Positions 7,079 to 14,739 of a stretch of DNA of 64,000 nucleotides are shown in pieces. Position 1 is the first letter of the stretch. Each line of letters starts with the position of its first letter. Source of the DNA: Halomonas cupida (GTDB taxonomy: Bacteria; Pseudomonadota; Gammaproteobacteria; Pseudomonadales; Halomonadaceae); the NCBI RefSeq assembly GCF_900142755.1, contig NZ_FRCA01000001.1, positions 817,281-881,280 on the forward strand. The letters run 5' to 3'. The translations under genes and the position numbers were made by a program. The notes under the pieces are model-generated. The model made no database searches, was not told where the DNA came from, and was given only the letters and a program-made list of their open reading frames with translations.

Positions 7079-8107
7079 TCACTTGTTTCTCCATGGTGCA
7101 AGTGTTCTCTTTCTGTTATGTCGTATTTCGTCTTGATCATGACCCGTTTTTGGTGTGTTTTCTGGAGAATTCCACAGTACATGTTCGGCAGGTGAGGCGG
7201 TAATAGCGGCCTTGACGCGCTCGGCAAAGGCGCGTTGTTGGTGCTCACTGAGCGGGCCTTGTGCGAGGGCGTAGTAATAGTCCTCGAGCCAGGTCTGCAT
7301 GACACGCCGGGGGCCGATGAACTCGGCATGGTTATAGAGGGCTTCCACGCTGCCACTGATGTGGTGAAGCTGTCTCTCGATCCAGGGCGTTGACCAGCCA
7401 TGCTCCTCGAGGACAGTTTTGCCGATGTGCCGGAACCCGTGCAGGGTCTGTTCCTTCTCCCAGTGAATCCGCTTGAGGGCATCGCGCACGGTATCCACGT
7501 GAACCGGGAACAGGCGGCCTTCCCGGTGGGGGAGTCGCTGCAATACGTCCCACAGGCGCGGCGTGACGGGGATGGAATGGTCACGACCGTTCTTGCAGGT
7601 CGCCGCCGGCGGATACCAGACCATCCGGTCGAGATCGAGATGCTCCCAGCAGGCCAGCACCAGGCATCCTGGGCGTAGCGTGGTCACCACGAGGGCGCGC
7701 AGGGCCAGGTGACTGATGCGGTCGTCGAGTGCCTCGATATCACGCAGCAGGGCAGGGAGTAGTGCCGGGCTGACGAAGCGGTGATGATTGGGGGGTTGTC
7801 GCTTGTGGGGTTCCAGTGTGGAGCGCAAGGCGCTGGTGGGGTCGCGGTCAAGTAATCCCATGCTCATGGCGTGGTGAAGGGTCGCGGTAAGCAGGGTGCG
7901 GCATTGGCGGAGTGTCACCATCTGGCCGCGCACCTTGAGGGGGTGGAGGCATTGCCACAAGGTGGGGTGGTCGAGGTCGCCGATGTCGGTGTTTCCGATG
8001 GCGGGCGACAGGTGGAGGTCCAGGCATTGCTGGGCGCGTTGTCGCGTCCGGGGTTTGAAATGGTGTTGTTCGGCGAGCCACAGGGAAGCGAGTTCATGGT
8101 AGGTCAT
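7079..8107 (-). CDS. Second tyrosine recombinase, opposite orientation
   Basis: A 342-residue recombinase. The ATG at 8107 was chosen over a TTG five codons upstream because GAGGA precedes it. It has a SAM-like core-binding domain (about 1-100) and a catalytic domain with TTLRPGCLVLACWEHLD (catalytic Arg), CKNGRDHSIPVT (Lys), LHGFRHIGKTVLEE (HxxRH), QLHHISGSVEALYNHAEF (His and nucleophile Tyr). All catalytic positions are present, so it looks active. It is the only minus-strand gene of the element and splits the replication genes from the packaging genes. It could belong to a nested element or perform an internal recombination. Confidence 0.9.
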   Translation of the reverse strand: MTYHELASLWLAEQHHFKPRTRQRAQQCLDLHLSPAIGNTDIGDLDHPTLWQCLHPLKVRGQMVTLRQCRTLLTATLHHAMSMGLLDRDPTSALRSTLEPHKRQPPNHHRFVSPALLPALLRDIEALDDRISHLALRALVVTTLRPGCLVLACWEHLDLDRMVWYPPAATCKNGRDHSIPVTPRLWDVLQRLPHREGRLFPVHVDTVRDALKRIHWEKEQTLHGFRHIGKTVLEEHGWSTPWIERQLHHISGSVEALYNHAEFIGPRRVMQTWLEDYYYALAQGPLSEHQQRAFAERVKAAITASPAEHVLWNSPENTPKTGHDQDEIRHNRKRTLAPWRNK

Positions 8108-8346
8108 GGAGGAAATCCTCAAGCTGGTATTCTGGTAGCTGGAGGTCCCTCACTATCAGGGTAGTCCAGCCCGGTCATGCCATGGCATACGGCCTGTTCG
8201 GCTATGCTGGGAGTGCCGGGCCATCGAACCCGGAAGCGGTGCAGGTCACTCCTGGAAACGGCGGCCTGCACCGCGCTGTCTGGCAGTATCGGTGGAGGTT
8301 GCCTAGCCTTGAGGCGAGGGGCCACAATCTGCCGGAGATCGTTCCG

Positions 8347-9303
8347 ATGCATTCCTCTCGTCTGTCCAATCCTCGCTTGCGAGCCTTCCACCGGCTGGTG
8401 GCCCTCAAGGGCCTGACCGAGCCGAAACAGTTTCACCACGCGCTGGCCAGCAGTGATCTACCGCTGCTTCGTGACTATGCCCAGGAAAAGGCCAGTGCCA
8501 TGACCGCTGGTGACATCGGTGCCAATGAGGGCCTCGATGAGCTGACCGCTGCCTACCTCGCCAGCCATCTGGCCTTCAGTCTCGTGGATCAACTGGTGGC
8601 CATGGCACCCGCCCTGCCGGTCGGCATGAACCGGATCCTGCTCGCCGGTGGCACCAGTGCCGAGGTCACGCCGGAAGGTGCCGCCAAAGTGGCCACTACT
8701 GTCGCTCTCAGTCTGGCCGATGCCCCACCCACGAAAGTCTCCAGCCTGGTGGTCGTGAGCCGTGAATTCCTCGCCACCGGTGCCGCCGCGGAGGTGATGG
8801 TGCTGTCCGAGATGGGCACCGCACTGGATTCCACGGCCAATGCTGCGATCGTGGCGGCCTTCCCGGAATCCGTCTCGCTGCCCGGCTCCGGAGATGCCGA
8901 GGCGGACTTGAAGTCCGGTATCTCCGCCAGCCAGCCCAGCCTGAACGGCTATCTGATATTGGCCGCGCCGAGTGTGGCCGCCGAACTGGCCCTGTCCGAC
9001 AAGGCCGGTGCCGGCATGAGTGTTTCGGGCGGCAGCTACATCGACGGCATTCAGGTGGTCGCGGATGACGCCATGACCAGCGGCATGGTCATCCTTCCGG
9101 TCTCGAGAGTGATGATCCGCGATGATGGTCTGTTCCTGCGCACCACCGAGCAGGACGCCATCCAGATGGTCGACACGCCGACCCCGACGCCCACGCAGAT
9201 GGTCAGCTTGTTTCAAACAAACAGCGTCGCATTGCTGCTCGAGCGGCGCTGGCGGCTGGCGACGCAGGACGCGGTGATTGTCGAGGTGGGAGTGTCGTCA
9301 TGA
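8347..9303 (+). CDS. Phage major capsid protein, HK97-fold type
   Basis: A 318-residue protein. ATG 8347 follows GGAGAT; an open frame extends back to 8182 but that start lacks a ribosome site. The middle (TKVSSLVVVSREFLATGAAAEVMV...) matches the capsid E-loop/spine helix region. The C-terminus (PVSRVMIRDDGLFLRTTEQDAIQMVD..., then MVSLFQTNSVALLLERRW) is the characteristic HK97 capsid end, where residues are usually conserved in the order LFQTNxVAxxxER. It lacks the ~100-residue scaffolding delta domain of full-size capsids, and no protease gene is beside it. It should form or modify a particle shell. A start overlap (ATGA) joins it to the next gene. Confidence 0.85.
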   Translation: MHSSRLSNPRLRAFHRLVALKGLTEPKQFHHALASSDLPLLRDYAQEKASAMTAGDIGANEGLDELTAAYLASHLAFSLVDQLVAMAPALPVGMNRILLAGGTSAEVTPEGAAKVATTVALSLADAPPTKVSSLVVVSREFLATGAAAEVMVLSEMGTALDSTANAAIVAAFPESVSLPGSGDAEADLKSGISASQPSLNGYLILAAPSVAAELALSDKAGAGMSVSGGSYIDGIQVVADDAMTSGMVILPVSRVMIRDDGLFLRTTEQDAIQMVDTPTPTPTQMVSLFQTNSVALLLERRWRLATQDAVIVEVGVSS

Positions 9304-9785
9304 GTGCCCCCGATGCCGACAACGATACTGGCTTTAGCTTTGATCGGTTTGAGGCGGTGCCGGCGAATATCCGCCGCCGCATCCACCAGGAGCGAGAGGT
9401 CATCGCTGATGCCATGTCCCAGGTGTTGAGACCGCATCTCGAGCGAATCAGCCAACTGGAGAAGCGCCTCGACGCCATGCCCGAGCCAACGCCGCCCACG
9501 TTGAAAGGGCTGGATTCTGCCGGGCTGGGCAGACTGGCCACGCTCGAGCACAGGTTCGCCGAGCTGGAACGGCGCGGGGTGGAGTATTGCGGTGTCTGGC
9601 GGGCAGACAAATCCTACCGCATTGGTCAGATGGTGACATGCAGGGGCAGCGGATGGGTTGCCCGCGAGCCATGCGACGCCGGCGAGAAGCCCGGCACCGA
9701 GGGCAGTGGCTGGACGCTGGCCATTAAATCCGGCCGAGATGCCAAGCCGTGCCGCTGCAACCGAGGAGGCAATACCCATGAGTAA
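9300..9785 (+). CDS. Phage structural-region protein with CBM5/12-like C-terminus
   Basis: A 161-residue protein overlapping the capsid stop by 4 nt. Residues about 20-90 are a charged helical, probably coiled-coil segment. The C-terminal ~55 residues (VEYCGVWRADKSYRIGQMVTCRGSGWVAREP...KPGTEGSGWTLAIKSGRDAK) follow the small carbohydrate-binding-module 5/12 plan often fused to virion proteins: aromatic residues, x-G-x-x-V-T, Gly-Trp, then GSGWxLxxKxGRD. A decoration or head-completion role is inferred from its place next to the capsid gene. Confidence 0.7.
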   Translation: MSAPDADNDTGFSFDRFEAVPANIRRRIHQEREVIADAMSQVLRPHLERISQLEKRLDAMPEPTPPTLKGLDSAGLGRLATLEHRFAELERRGVEYCGVWRADKSYRIGQMVTCRGSGWVAREPCDAGEKPGTEGSGWTLAIKSGRDAKPCRCNRGGNTHE

Positions 9786-10299
9786 TGCATATACCGAACC
9801 AACCGCCGCCGAGATTCGGGCACACCTTCCCCTGCCCGATACCAGCCTGATCGGCCTGAGCAGCGAGGAAGTTATTCAGGTGCAGGCACTGTATGCAGAG
9901 TCCGCTTGCCGCGCTGTGGCATTGATCATGCAGAACCGAGGTTCGACCCCGCCCGAGGAGGCGCGCGACATGGCCATCGAGGCGGTGTGGCGCTGGATGG
10001 TTGGCGCGTTGGCGTCAGGCTATTGGCAGGAGGTGGTAGCCGATCGTCACCAGGCCGAGACATTGCCCTCGGGCGTAACCTCGATGCAGGCGATCCGGGA
10101 CAAGCAGATGCTCGACAGCTTCCAGTCCGAGATGGAACGCTGGCATGCCCAGTTCAATCGGCTCACAGGTCGCCCACCATCGGCGGCCGAGATCATGGAA
10201 GAAGGGGCCAGACATTGCTTCCCTGGTGTCCCATTGCAATTACTCGAATGGAGTACTAATGCGGATGGCCATCTGTGCGTGAGACGCAAGCCGGAGTGA
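9778..10299 (+). CDS. Hypothetical phage-type protein (possible head-completion protein)
   Basis: A 173-residue protein. The ATG at 9778 follows GAGGAGG and overlaps the previous gene by 8 nt; the open frame extends upstream but without a ribosome site. It is soluble and mostly helical (EARDMAIEAVWRWMVGALASGYWQEVV). No signature is clear enough to name it. The operon position between capsid and small terminase suggests a head or packaging role. Confidence 0.6.
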   Translation: MSNAYTEPTAAEIRAHLPLPDTSLIGLSSEEVIQVQALYAESACRAVALIMQNRGSTPPEEARDMAIEAVWRWMVGALASGYWQEVVADRHQAETLPSGVTSMQAIRDKQMLDSFQSEMERWHAQFNRLTGRPPSAAEIMEEGARHCFPGVPLQLLEWSTNADGHLCVRRKPE

Positions 10300-10423
10300 G
10301 GACAGGAGTGGGCAGCGCCGCTAAGCGCCGGGGGCGTGGGTCCAGTCTCAAATACCGGGCCTGCTCGGGAACGGCGTGGTACTCGTCAATTGTTGTAATT
10401 GAGTATTTTCTCTAGGAGGATCA

Positions 10424-10792
10424 ATGGTTTGCAAAAAACCACCAAGTAAGCTATCCACTGAGGCAAGACGATTATATACCGCACTGGCCACCGACTATGA
10501 CATCACGGATGAGGCCGGTCTTGCTCTGTTGAGGAGTGTGGCCGAGTCGCGGACGCTGATCGATGAGTGTCAGAAGGTCATCTCGGCCGAGGGCATCACT
10601 TATCTGGACCGATACGGCCAGCCGAAGCCACACCCATTGCTGGCGGTGTCGCGGGATGCGCGGGGGCAGATGATGTCGGCATTGAAGGCATTGAATCTGG
10701 ATCTGGAACCGTTGCGCGATGCCGCCGGCCGTCCCCCGACCTTGAGCACCGTGGGGGGGCGGGATCTCAGCACCCCGATAGAGAACCTGTAG
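10424..10792 (+). CDS. Phage terminase small subunit, P27 family
   Basis: A 122-residue protein preceded by TAGGAGGATCA. The pattern LSTEARRLYTALATDYDITDEAGLALLRSVAES, then RTLIDECQKVISAEGITYLDRYGQPKPHPLLAVSRDARGQMMSALKALNLDLEPL, is typical of P27-type small terminases. They bind pac/cos DNA and hand it to the large subunit. No large terminase is present in the element, so packaging would need a helper phage enzyme. A 124-bp gap precedes it, with no second gene visible there. Confidence 0.85.
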   Translation: MVCKKPPSKLSTEARRLYTALATDYDITDEAGLALLRSVAESRTLIDECQKVISAEGITYLDRYGQPKPHPLLAVSRDARGQMMSALKALNLDLEPLRDAAGRPPTLSTVGGRDLSTPIENL

Positions 10793-10801
10793 GAGGCCAC
10801 C

Positions 10802-11047
10802 ATGCCCACCAAGCGCACTCGCCGGTCAGGAGCAGGAGCATCACCGCTCGATCAGCGCCTGATCGGCCTGTTCAGTTGCGGCACGTCCTGCAACCTCATT
10901 GACGACGATGATCAGGAACGTCTGTGGCGGAAGCACGGTGAGCGCTTTCTGCGTCACTACTGGAAACAGCCAGGGCCTTGCTGGATGCAGCGAGCCTTCG
11001 GTGAGCCCTGGAACGACATTCCGCCCCATGGCTTTGGTCACGACTGA
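10802..11047 (+). CDS. Hypothetical protein, paralog A of a tandem pair
   Basis: An 81-residue protein starting 9 bp after the terminase stop, with GTAGGAGGCCACC upstream. It begins MPTKRTRRSG..PLDQRLIGLFSCGTSC and ends near WNDIPPHGF. The next gene repeats this plan (MPTKRSRQSG..PLDDRLIGLFSVGTNC ... WLDIPPVGF), so the two are a tandem duplication. Function unknown. Confidence 0.65.
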   Translation: MPTKRTRRSGAGASPLDQRLIGLFSCGTSCNLIDDDDQERLWRKHGERFLRHYWKQPGPCWMQRAFGEPWNDIPPHGFGHD

Positions 11048-11057
11048 GGAGACTCTC

Positions 11058-11405
11058 ATGCCCACGAAACGATCCCGCCAGTCGGGTGTAACCCCACTCG
11101 ACGACCGCCTGATCGGTCTGTTCTCGGTCGGTACCAATTGCCACCAGATACCCAACAAGGTGTTTCACCGCAAGTGGCTGAAGTACGGGGAGCGCTATCT
11201 GGCCCAGTACGACGATGGCACGCGGATTTCCTGGGGCGAGATGTTCTGGGGCAGACCGTGGCTCGACATTCCGCCCGTGGGTTTCCGGCCGGCGCAGCTC
11301 CATGACTACGGCGAAGCGGTCTTCGTTGGTGCCTTTGGCAGGGAGCCTCTCGCCCGCTGCCAGGCGGTGCTGGACCAGCGCGCCAGGGTATTGAACCAGG
11401 ACTGA
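11058..11405 (+). CDS. Hypothetical protein, paralog B of a tandem pair
   Basis: A 115-residue protein preceded by TGAGGAGACTCTC, 10 bp after paralog A. The first ~75 residues align with paralog A. About 35 extra residues follow (FRPAQLHDYGEAVFVGAFGREPLARCQAVLDQ), absent from A. It is the last gene of the element before a strong terminator. Family not recognised. Confidence 0.65.
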   Translation: MPTKRSRQSGVTPLDDRLIGLFSVGTNCHQIPNKVFHRKWLKYGERYLAQYDDGTRISWGEMFWGRPWLDIPPVGFRPAQLHDYGEAVFVGAFGREPLARCQAVLDQRARVLNQD

Positions 11406-11408
11406 CAC

Positions 11409-11436
11409 GGCTCACCTCTTGGGGTGGGCCTTTTTT
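11409..11436 (+). terminator. Intrinsic terminator of the element's packaging operon
   Basis: Stem GGCTCACC / GGTGGGCC (one G-T pair), short loop, then TTTTTT. It begins right after the last satellite gene and closes the rightward transcript. Confidence 0.85.
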
Positions 11437-11496
11437 GTGCCTTGGAAGGTTTGGTGAGGTCGGTGATGGAGTCAGAGTAGGGCTTTGGTTCTGCTG

Positions 11497-11523
11497 ACCG
11501 TTGGAACCTATTTGGAACCTGGA
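11497..11523 (+). repeat. 27-bp terminal direct repeat, right copy
   Basis: Identical to 1538-1564 and in the same orientation, 63 bp inside the right attachment copy. Confidence 0.7.
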
Positions 11524-11538
11524 GGCTCCACAACGAAA

Positions 11539-11572
11539 AACGTCCACTGCGATGATTCGCTAAGTGACCGTT
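11539..11572 (-). terminator. Terminator of tRNA-Pro (element-borne)
   Basis: On the minus strand this reads as an imperfect stem around GCGA-ATCA-TCGC ending in a run of T. It lies 15 bp past the tRNA 3' end and resembles the displaced hairpin at 1315-1350, so the element seems to carry a replacement terminator as well as the replacement tRNA end. Confidence 0.6.
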
Positions 11573-11586
11573 TTTTCTGGAATTTC

Positions 11587-11635
11587 TGGTCGGAGCGACA
11601 GGATTCGAACCTGCGACCTTTGCAACCCCATTGCA
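11587..11635 (+). repeat. Right attachment-site copy (within tRNA-Pro)
   Basis: Perfect 49-bp match to 1366-1414. It supplies the 3' half of the intact tRNA gene. Confidence 0.9.
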
Positions 11636-11663
11636 ACGCGCTACCAAGCTGCGCCACGCTCCG
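11587..11663 (-). tRNA. tRNA-Pro(GGG)
   Basis: A 77-nt tRNA with encoded CCA. Acceptor CGGAGCG pairs with CGCTCCG, D-arm GCGC/GCGC, anticodon stem TTGCA/TGCAA, anticodon loop ATGGGGT giving anticodon GGG, and T-arm GCAGG-TTCGAAT-CCTGT. All stems pair. It reads proline codons CCC and CCU. Its 3' half is the integration site of the satellite-like element. Confidence 0.96.
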
Positions 11664-11856
11664 ACTTGGCCCTCGAATAACTTCTACCTTGTTGGCAGCA
11701 GTCCCCGAGAACGAGGCGTATACTATCGTGTTCGTCGGGAAATGAAAAGCCCCTTTTGCGCTTTTATTTCAATTGGTTGGTTATTGACCAGCAACCGGCT
11801 GGTGATTTGTGTAGCCTTTGCGATCCACGTTTGTTGACCTTCGAGGAGAGGTATCG

Positions 11857-12213
11857 ATGCCTTTGATTCTGGGCATGAGTATTCTGCTGGCCTGTCAGTT
11901 CGCCGGTGAGTTGTTGGTGCGTGCGTTTGATCTGCCGATACCGGGGCCGGTGATCGGTATGGTGATCCTGTTGGTGGGGCTGCTGGTGCGTGGCAAGGTG
12001 CCGTCCAGCCTGCGCACCACCGGTGAGGGGTTGCTGCGCTACCTTACCTTGCTGTTTGTACCGGCAGGGGTGGGCCTGATGTTACATGGTCGCTTGATTG
12101 CCGATGATTGGTTGGCGATTGGGATGACCCTGCTGCTGTCGACGGCATTGACCCTTGCCGTGACGGCCTGGGTGATGCAGCGGCTGGCCAACCGGTTTGG
12201 TGGGCGCCAATGA
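11857..12213 (+). CDS. CidA/LrgA-family holin-like protein
   Basis: A 118-residue protein with four predicted membrane helices. ATG 11857 follows CGAGGAGAGG; a TTG 13 codons upstream is less likely. FAGELLVRAFDLPIPGPVIGMVILLVGLL is the typical CidA/LrgA segment. The family affects murein hydrolase export, programmed lysis and pyruvate/glycolate-type transport. Its stop overlaps the lrgB-like start (ATGA), so the two are translationally coupled and probably form one complex. Confidence 0.9.
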   Translation: MPLILGMSILLACQFAGELLVRAFDLPIPGPVIGMVILLVGLLVRGKVPSSLRTTGEGLLRYLTLLFVPAGVGLMLHGRLIADDWLAIGMTLLLSTALTLAVTAWVMQRLANRFGGRQ

Positions 12214-12938
12214 AGGTCGCGGAGCTGGGCGAGCTGTGGGTCTATCTATCAGGCAACCCATTGCTGTCGTTACTGGTCACTCTGTTGGCGTTTGCGCTGG
12301 CCGTGCGCATCAATCGAATGCTCGGTGGTACTCCGCTGTTGCATGCCGTCACCTTGAGTATTGCGCTGATCATTGTCTTCCTGTTGATATCGGGAATTGA
12401 TTACGCCACCTACTTCGAAGGCGCGCAGTTCATCCATTTTCTGCTTGGCCCGGCTACGGTAGCGCTTGCCATACCGCTCTACGACCACCGTGAGCGGGTG
12501 CGCCAGTTGATGGCACCGTTGCTGTTGGCCTGTCTGGCAGGTATCGCCACTGCTGTTGTTTCGACCATCGGGCTCGCGCTGTTGTTCGGCGCAGACCACG
12601 TGACAGTAATGTCGTTGGCACCACGCTCGGTGACGTCACCGATTGCCATGGGGGTTGCCGAGAAGATCGGCGGAATTCCCTCGCTGGCGGCGGGACTGGT
12701 GTTGATCACCGGCTCGATTGGTTGTGCACTTGGTCCGGGCATCTTCCGGCTGCTGGGGATTCGCGATCCTGTCGTTCAGGGCTTCACCATGGGCCTGGCC
12801 GCGCATGGTTTCGGTACGGCGCAATCCTTTGCGCGCCTGGGGGCTATGGCCGGCGCCTTTTCGGGGCTTGCCATGGGTCTGACGGGGCTGGTGACAGCCT
12901 TTATCCTGCCATTGATTGTGGGCCTGTTTGGTCTGTAG
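12210..12938 (+). CDS. LrgB/CidB-family membrane protein
   Basis: A 242-residue multi-pass membrane protein coupled to the LrgA-like gene. LAPRSVTSPIAMGVAEKIGG and GFTMGLAAHGFGTAQSF are hallmark LrgB segments. It is the partner of LrgA-type holin-like proteins in the inner membrane. Length and topology are normal for the family. Confidence 0.92.
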   Translation: MKVAELGELWVYLSGNPLLSLLVTLLAFALAVRINRMLGGTPLLHAVTLSIALIIVFLLISGIDYATYFEGAQFIHFLLGPATVALAIPLYDHRERVRQLMAPLLLACLAGIATAVVSTIGLALLFGADHVTVMSLAPRSVTSPIAMGVAEKIGGIPSLAAGLVLITGSIGCALGPGIFRLLGIRDPVVQGFTMGLAAHGFGTAQSFARLGAMAGAFSGLAMGLTGLVTAFILPLIVGLFGL

Positions 12939-13028
12939 CTGGTTCCGGCATAGCTGAGAGCCAGCTGATTTTCGCCTGCCGGGCGACACATGCTGCGAGT
13001 CATTCCATTGATTTAACTGACTTTCCTT

Positions 13029-13053
13029 CAGGCGGTCCCTGCAGGGCCGCCTG
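13029..13053 (+). terminator. Hairpin after the lrgAB-like pair
   Basis: CAGGCGG ... CCGCCTG with a nearly self-complementary centre (CCCTGCAGGG). No strong T-run follows, so it is a probable but weak terminator. Confidence 0.5.
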
Positions 13054-13156
13054 GCAGCCTTGTGTGGCTCACGTATCTAACCTTGGTCTAATGCCCTGGG
13101 CGCGTTGCCTTTTCCTGAACTATGGTCAGGCATAAGGGATCCGTCTGGAGGTCAAT

Positions 13157-13330
13157 ATGTGGAAGACCGTCAAATCTGTGCTGGCAGCGTTCTTCGGTGT
13201 CCAACGCGAAGCGCAGCGGCGGGAAGACTTCACCTCCGGCAAGCCCATCAGCTTCATTCTGGTGGGCATTCTCATGGGCATCATTCTGGTACTGATCTTG
13301 ATTGTGGTTGCCATGACGGCAGCAGGATGA
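13157..13330 (+). CDS. DUF2970 small membrane protein
   Basis: A 57-residue protein with ATG 13157 after a CTGGAGG site. The N-terminal amphipathic part (MWKTVKSVLAAFFGVQREAQRR..FTSGKP) leads into one membrane helix (FILVGILMGIILVLILIVVAM). This is the DUF2970 pattern, commonly found just before cytochrome oxidase genes in gammaproteobacteria. The role is unknown; the context suggests cytochrome oxidase biogenesis or assembly. Confidence 0.85.
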   Translation: MWKTVKSVLAAFFGVQREAQRREDFTSGKPISFILVGILMGIILVLILIVVAMTAAG

Positions 13331-13568
13331 CTCCTGTCATTCTGTTGAAACGTCATGGCTGGGGAGAAAAGCCGTAGTGAAGGTCAGCAGCACAGGAAGC
13401 ATGCAGCAGTGGGACGGTTGAGGACCCGCAGTTCAGCAACATCAGAACCAGAAGTTGAGAGTTCAAGGACCGTAGTTGAGAGGGGGTCGGAAACCGGGTT
13501 CGGAGATGATCGTCGGCCCGGAGCAATCCGATGGTGATAACGACAATAACTGGCTCCAGGAGGCATCG

Positions 13569-14687
13569 ATGCGAAAGCGGCACGTATGGATGACTGCAGG
13601 AATGCTGTTGGCAGCACTGAGCAGTCACACCCTTGCGGCGGAATGGAACATGCCGATAGGGGTGACGGATGTCAGCCGCGAAATCTATTCGCTGCACATG
13701 ACGATCTTCTGGATCTGTGTAGTGATCGGGGTGGTGGTATTCGGCGCGATGTTCTATTCGCTGTTCCGCTATCGTCGTTCGAAAGGGGCTGAGGCGGCCC
13801 ACTTCCATGAGCACACCATGGTGGAGGTGATCTGGACGGCGGTCCCTCTGCTGATCCTGGTCGGCATGGCCATTCCGGCCACGGCAACGCTCAAGAAGAT
13901 GTACGACGCCTCCGAGGCCGACCTGGACGTCATGATCACCGGCCAGCAATGGCGGTGGCACTATTCCTATCTCGGCGAGGATGTCGAGTTCACCTCCAAT
14001 CTTGGCACGCCGCGGGAGCAGATCACTGGCGATGGCGAGCGGAGTGAACACTATCTGCTGGAAGTTGATGAGCCTCTGGTCTTGCCGGTGGGCAAGAAGG
14101 TGCGCTTGTTGTTGACCAGTGACGATGTCATTCACTCCTGGTGGGTGCCGGATCTCGCCGTCAAGCAGGATGCTGTGCCGAGCTTCGTCAACGAAAACTG
14201 GGTTCGGATCAATGAGCCGGGCATCTACCGTGGCCAGTGTGCGGAGCTGTGTGGCAAGGATCATGCCTTCATGCCGGTTGTGGTGGAGGCGGTCGAGCCG
14301 GAAGCGTTTGAGGCCTGGCTGGCCGAGCGCAAGGCCGCGGCCGAAGCGGAAGCCTCGGGAGTGGATCGTGAATGGGCCCTCGATGAATTGATGGAGCGTG
14401 GCGAGCAGGTCTATGGCTCTATCTGTGCCTCCTGTCACCAACCTGATGGCTCTGGTCTGCCGCCAAGCTTCCCGGCATTGGCGGGAAACCAGGCGCTGAT
14501 GGACGATTCCGCCCTGCATATCGACACTGTGGTCAATGGTGTTGCCGGTACGGCGATGCCAGCGTTCAGTACCACGCTCAATCCGGTGGAATTGGCAGCG
14601 GTCATTACCTATGAGCGCAATGCCTGGGGTAACGATACCGGTGAGGCTATCCAGCCTGCGGATATCGCCGAGATGATGGCGGAGTAG
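13569..14687 (+). CDS. coxB: Cytochrome c oxidase subunit II with fused cytochrome c domain
   Basis: A 372-residue protein. ATG 13569 follows CCAGGAGG and starts a signal peptide (to about residue 24, HTLAAEW). Two membrane helices (about 43-66 and 86-108) precede the CuA domain with ligands His189, Cys224, Glu226, Cys228, His232 and Met235. A linker leads to a fused cytochrome c with CASCH (286-290) and the axial-Met segment GTAMPAF (Met330). The fusion makes this a caa3-like subunit II: it accepts electrons through heme c, passes them to CuA and then to subunit I. First structural gene of the oxidase operon. Confidence 0.96.
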   Translation: MRKRHVWMTAGMLLAALSSHTLAAEWNMPIGVTDVSREIYSLHMTIFWICVVIGVVVFGAMFYSLFRYRRSKGAEAAHFHEHTMVEVIWTAVPLLILVGMAIPATATLKKMYDASEADLDVMITGQQWRWHYSYLGEDVEFTSNLGTPREQITGDGERSEHYLLEVDEPLVLPVGKKVRLLLTSDDVIHSWWVPDLAVKQDAVPSFVNENWVRINEPGIYRGQCAELCGKDHAFMPVVVEAVEPEAFEAWLAERKAAAEAEASGVDREWALDELMERGEQVYGSICASCHQPDGSGLPPSFPALAGNQALMDDSALHIDTVVNGVAGTAMPAFSTTLNPVELAAVITYERNAWGNDTGEAIQPADIAEMMAE

Positions 14688-14739
14688 CGGCGCTTGATTG
14701 CGCTCCAACTTGATTGCATTGCCAACAGGGAGAATTCGC

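Larger units (their letters stand above)
1366..11635. mobile_element. Integrated phage-satellite-like (PICI-like) element in tRNA-Pro(GGG)
   Basis: The element is bounded by a 49-bp perfect direct repeat, 1366-1414 and 11587-11635. The repeat is the tRNA-Pro segment from the 5' anticodon stem to the CCA end. The right copy completes an intact tRNA gene and the left copy is an orphan fragment, which is the signature of tyrosine-recombinase integration into a tRNA 3' end. The integrase starts 162 bp inside the left end. Inside are an AlpA-like regulator, primase-helicase, small unknown genes, a second recombinase, a capsid protein, a CBM-like protein and a small terminase. The int/alpA/primase layout is that of Gram-negative phage-inducible islands. 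No large terminase, portal, tail or lysis genes are visible, so the alternative is a decayed prophage. Confidence 0.85.

Noticed and set aside
7031-8181. Nested insertion sequence or transposon carrying the second recombinase
   Set aside because: No flanking target duplication or terminal inverted repeat could be found by eye; left as a question in the findings.
8182-8346. 55-codon N-terminal extension of the capsid gene
   Set aside because: No ribosome site at 8182, and the extension does not resemble capsid sequence, while 8347 has GGAGAT.
13405-13500. Another 15-20 bp repeat array before coxB
   Set aside because: GGACGGTTGAGGACC and GAGAGTTCAAGGACC look related, but the units do not stay in register, so it was not annotated.
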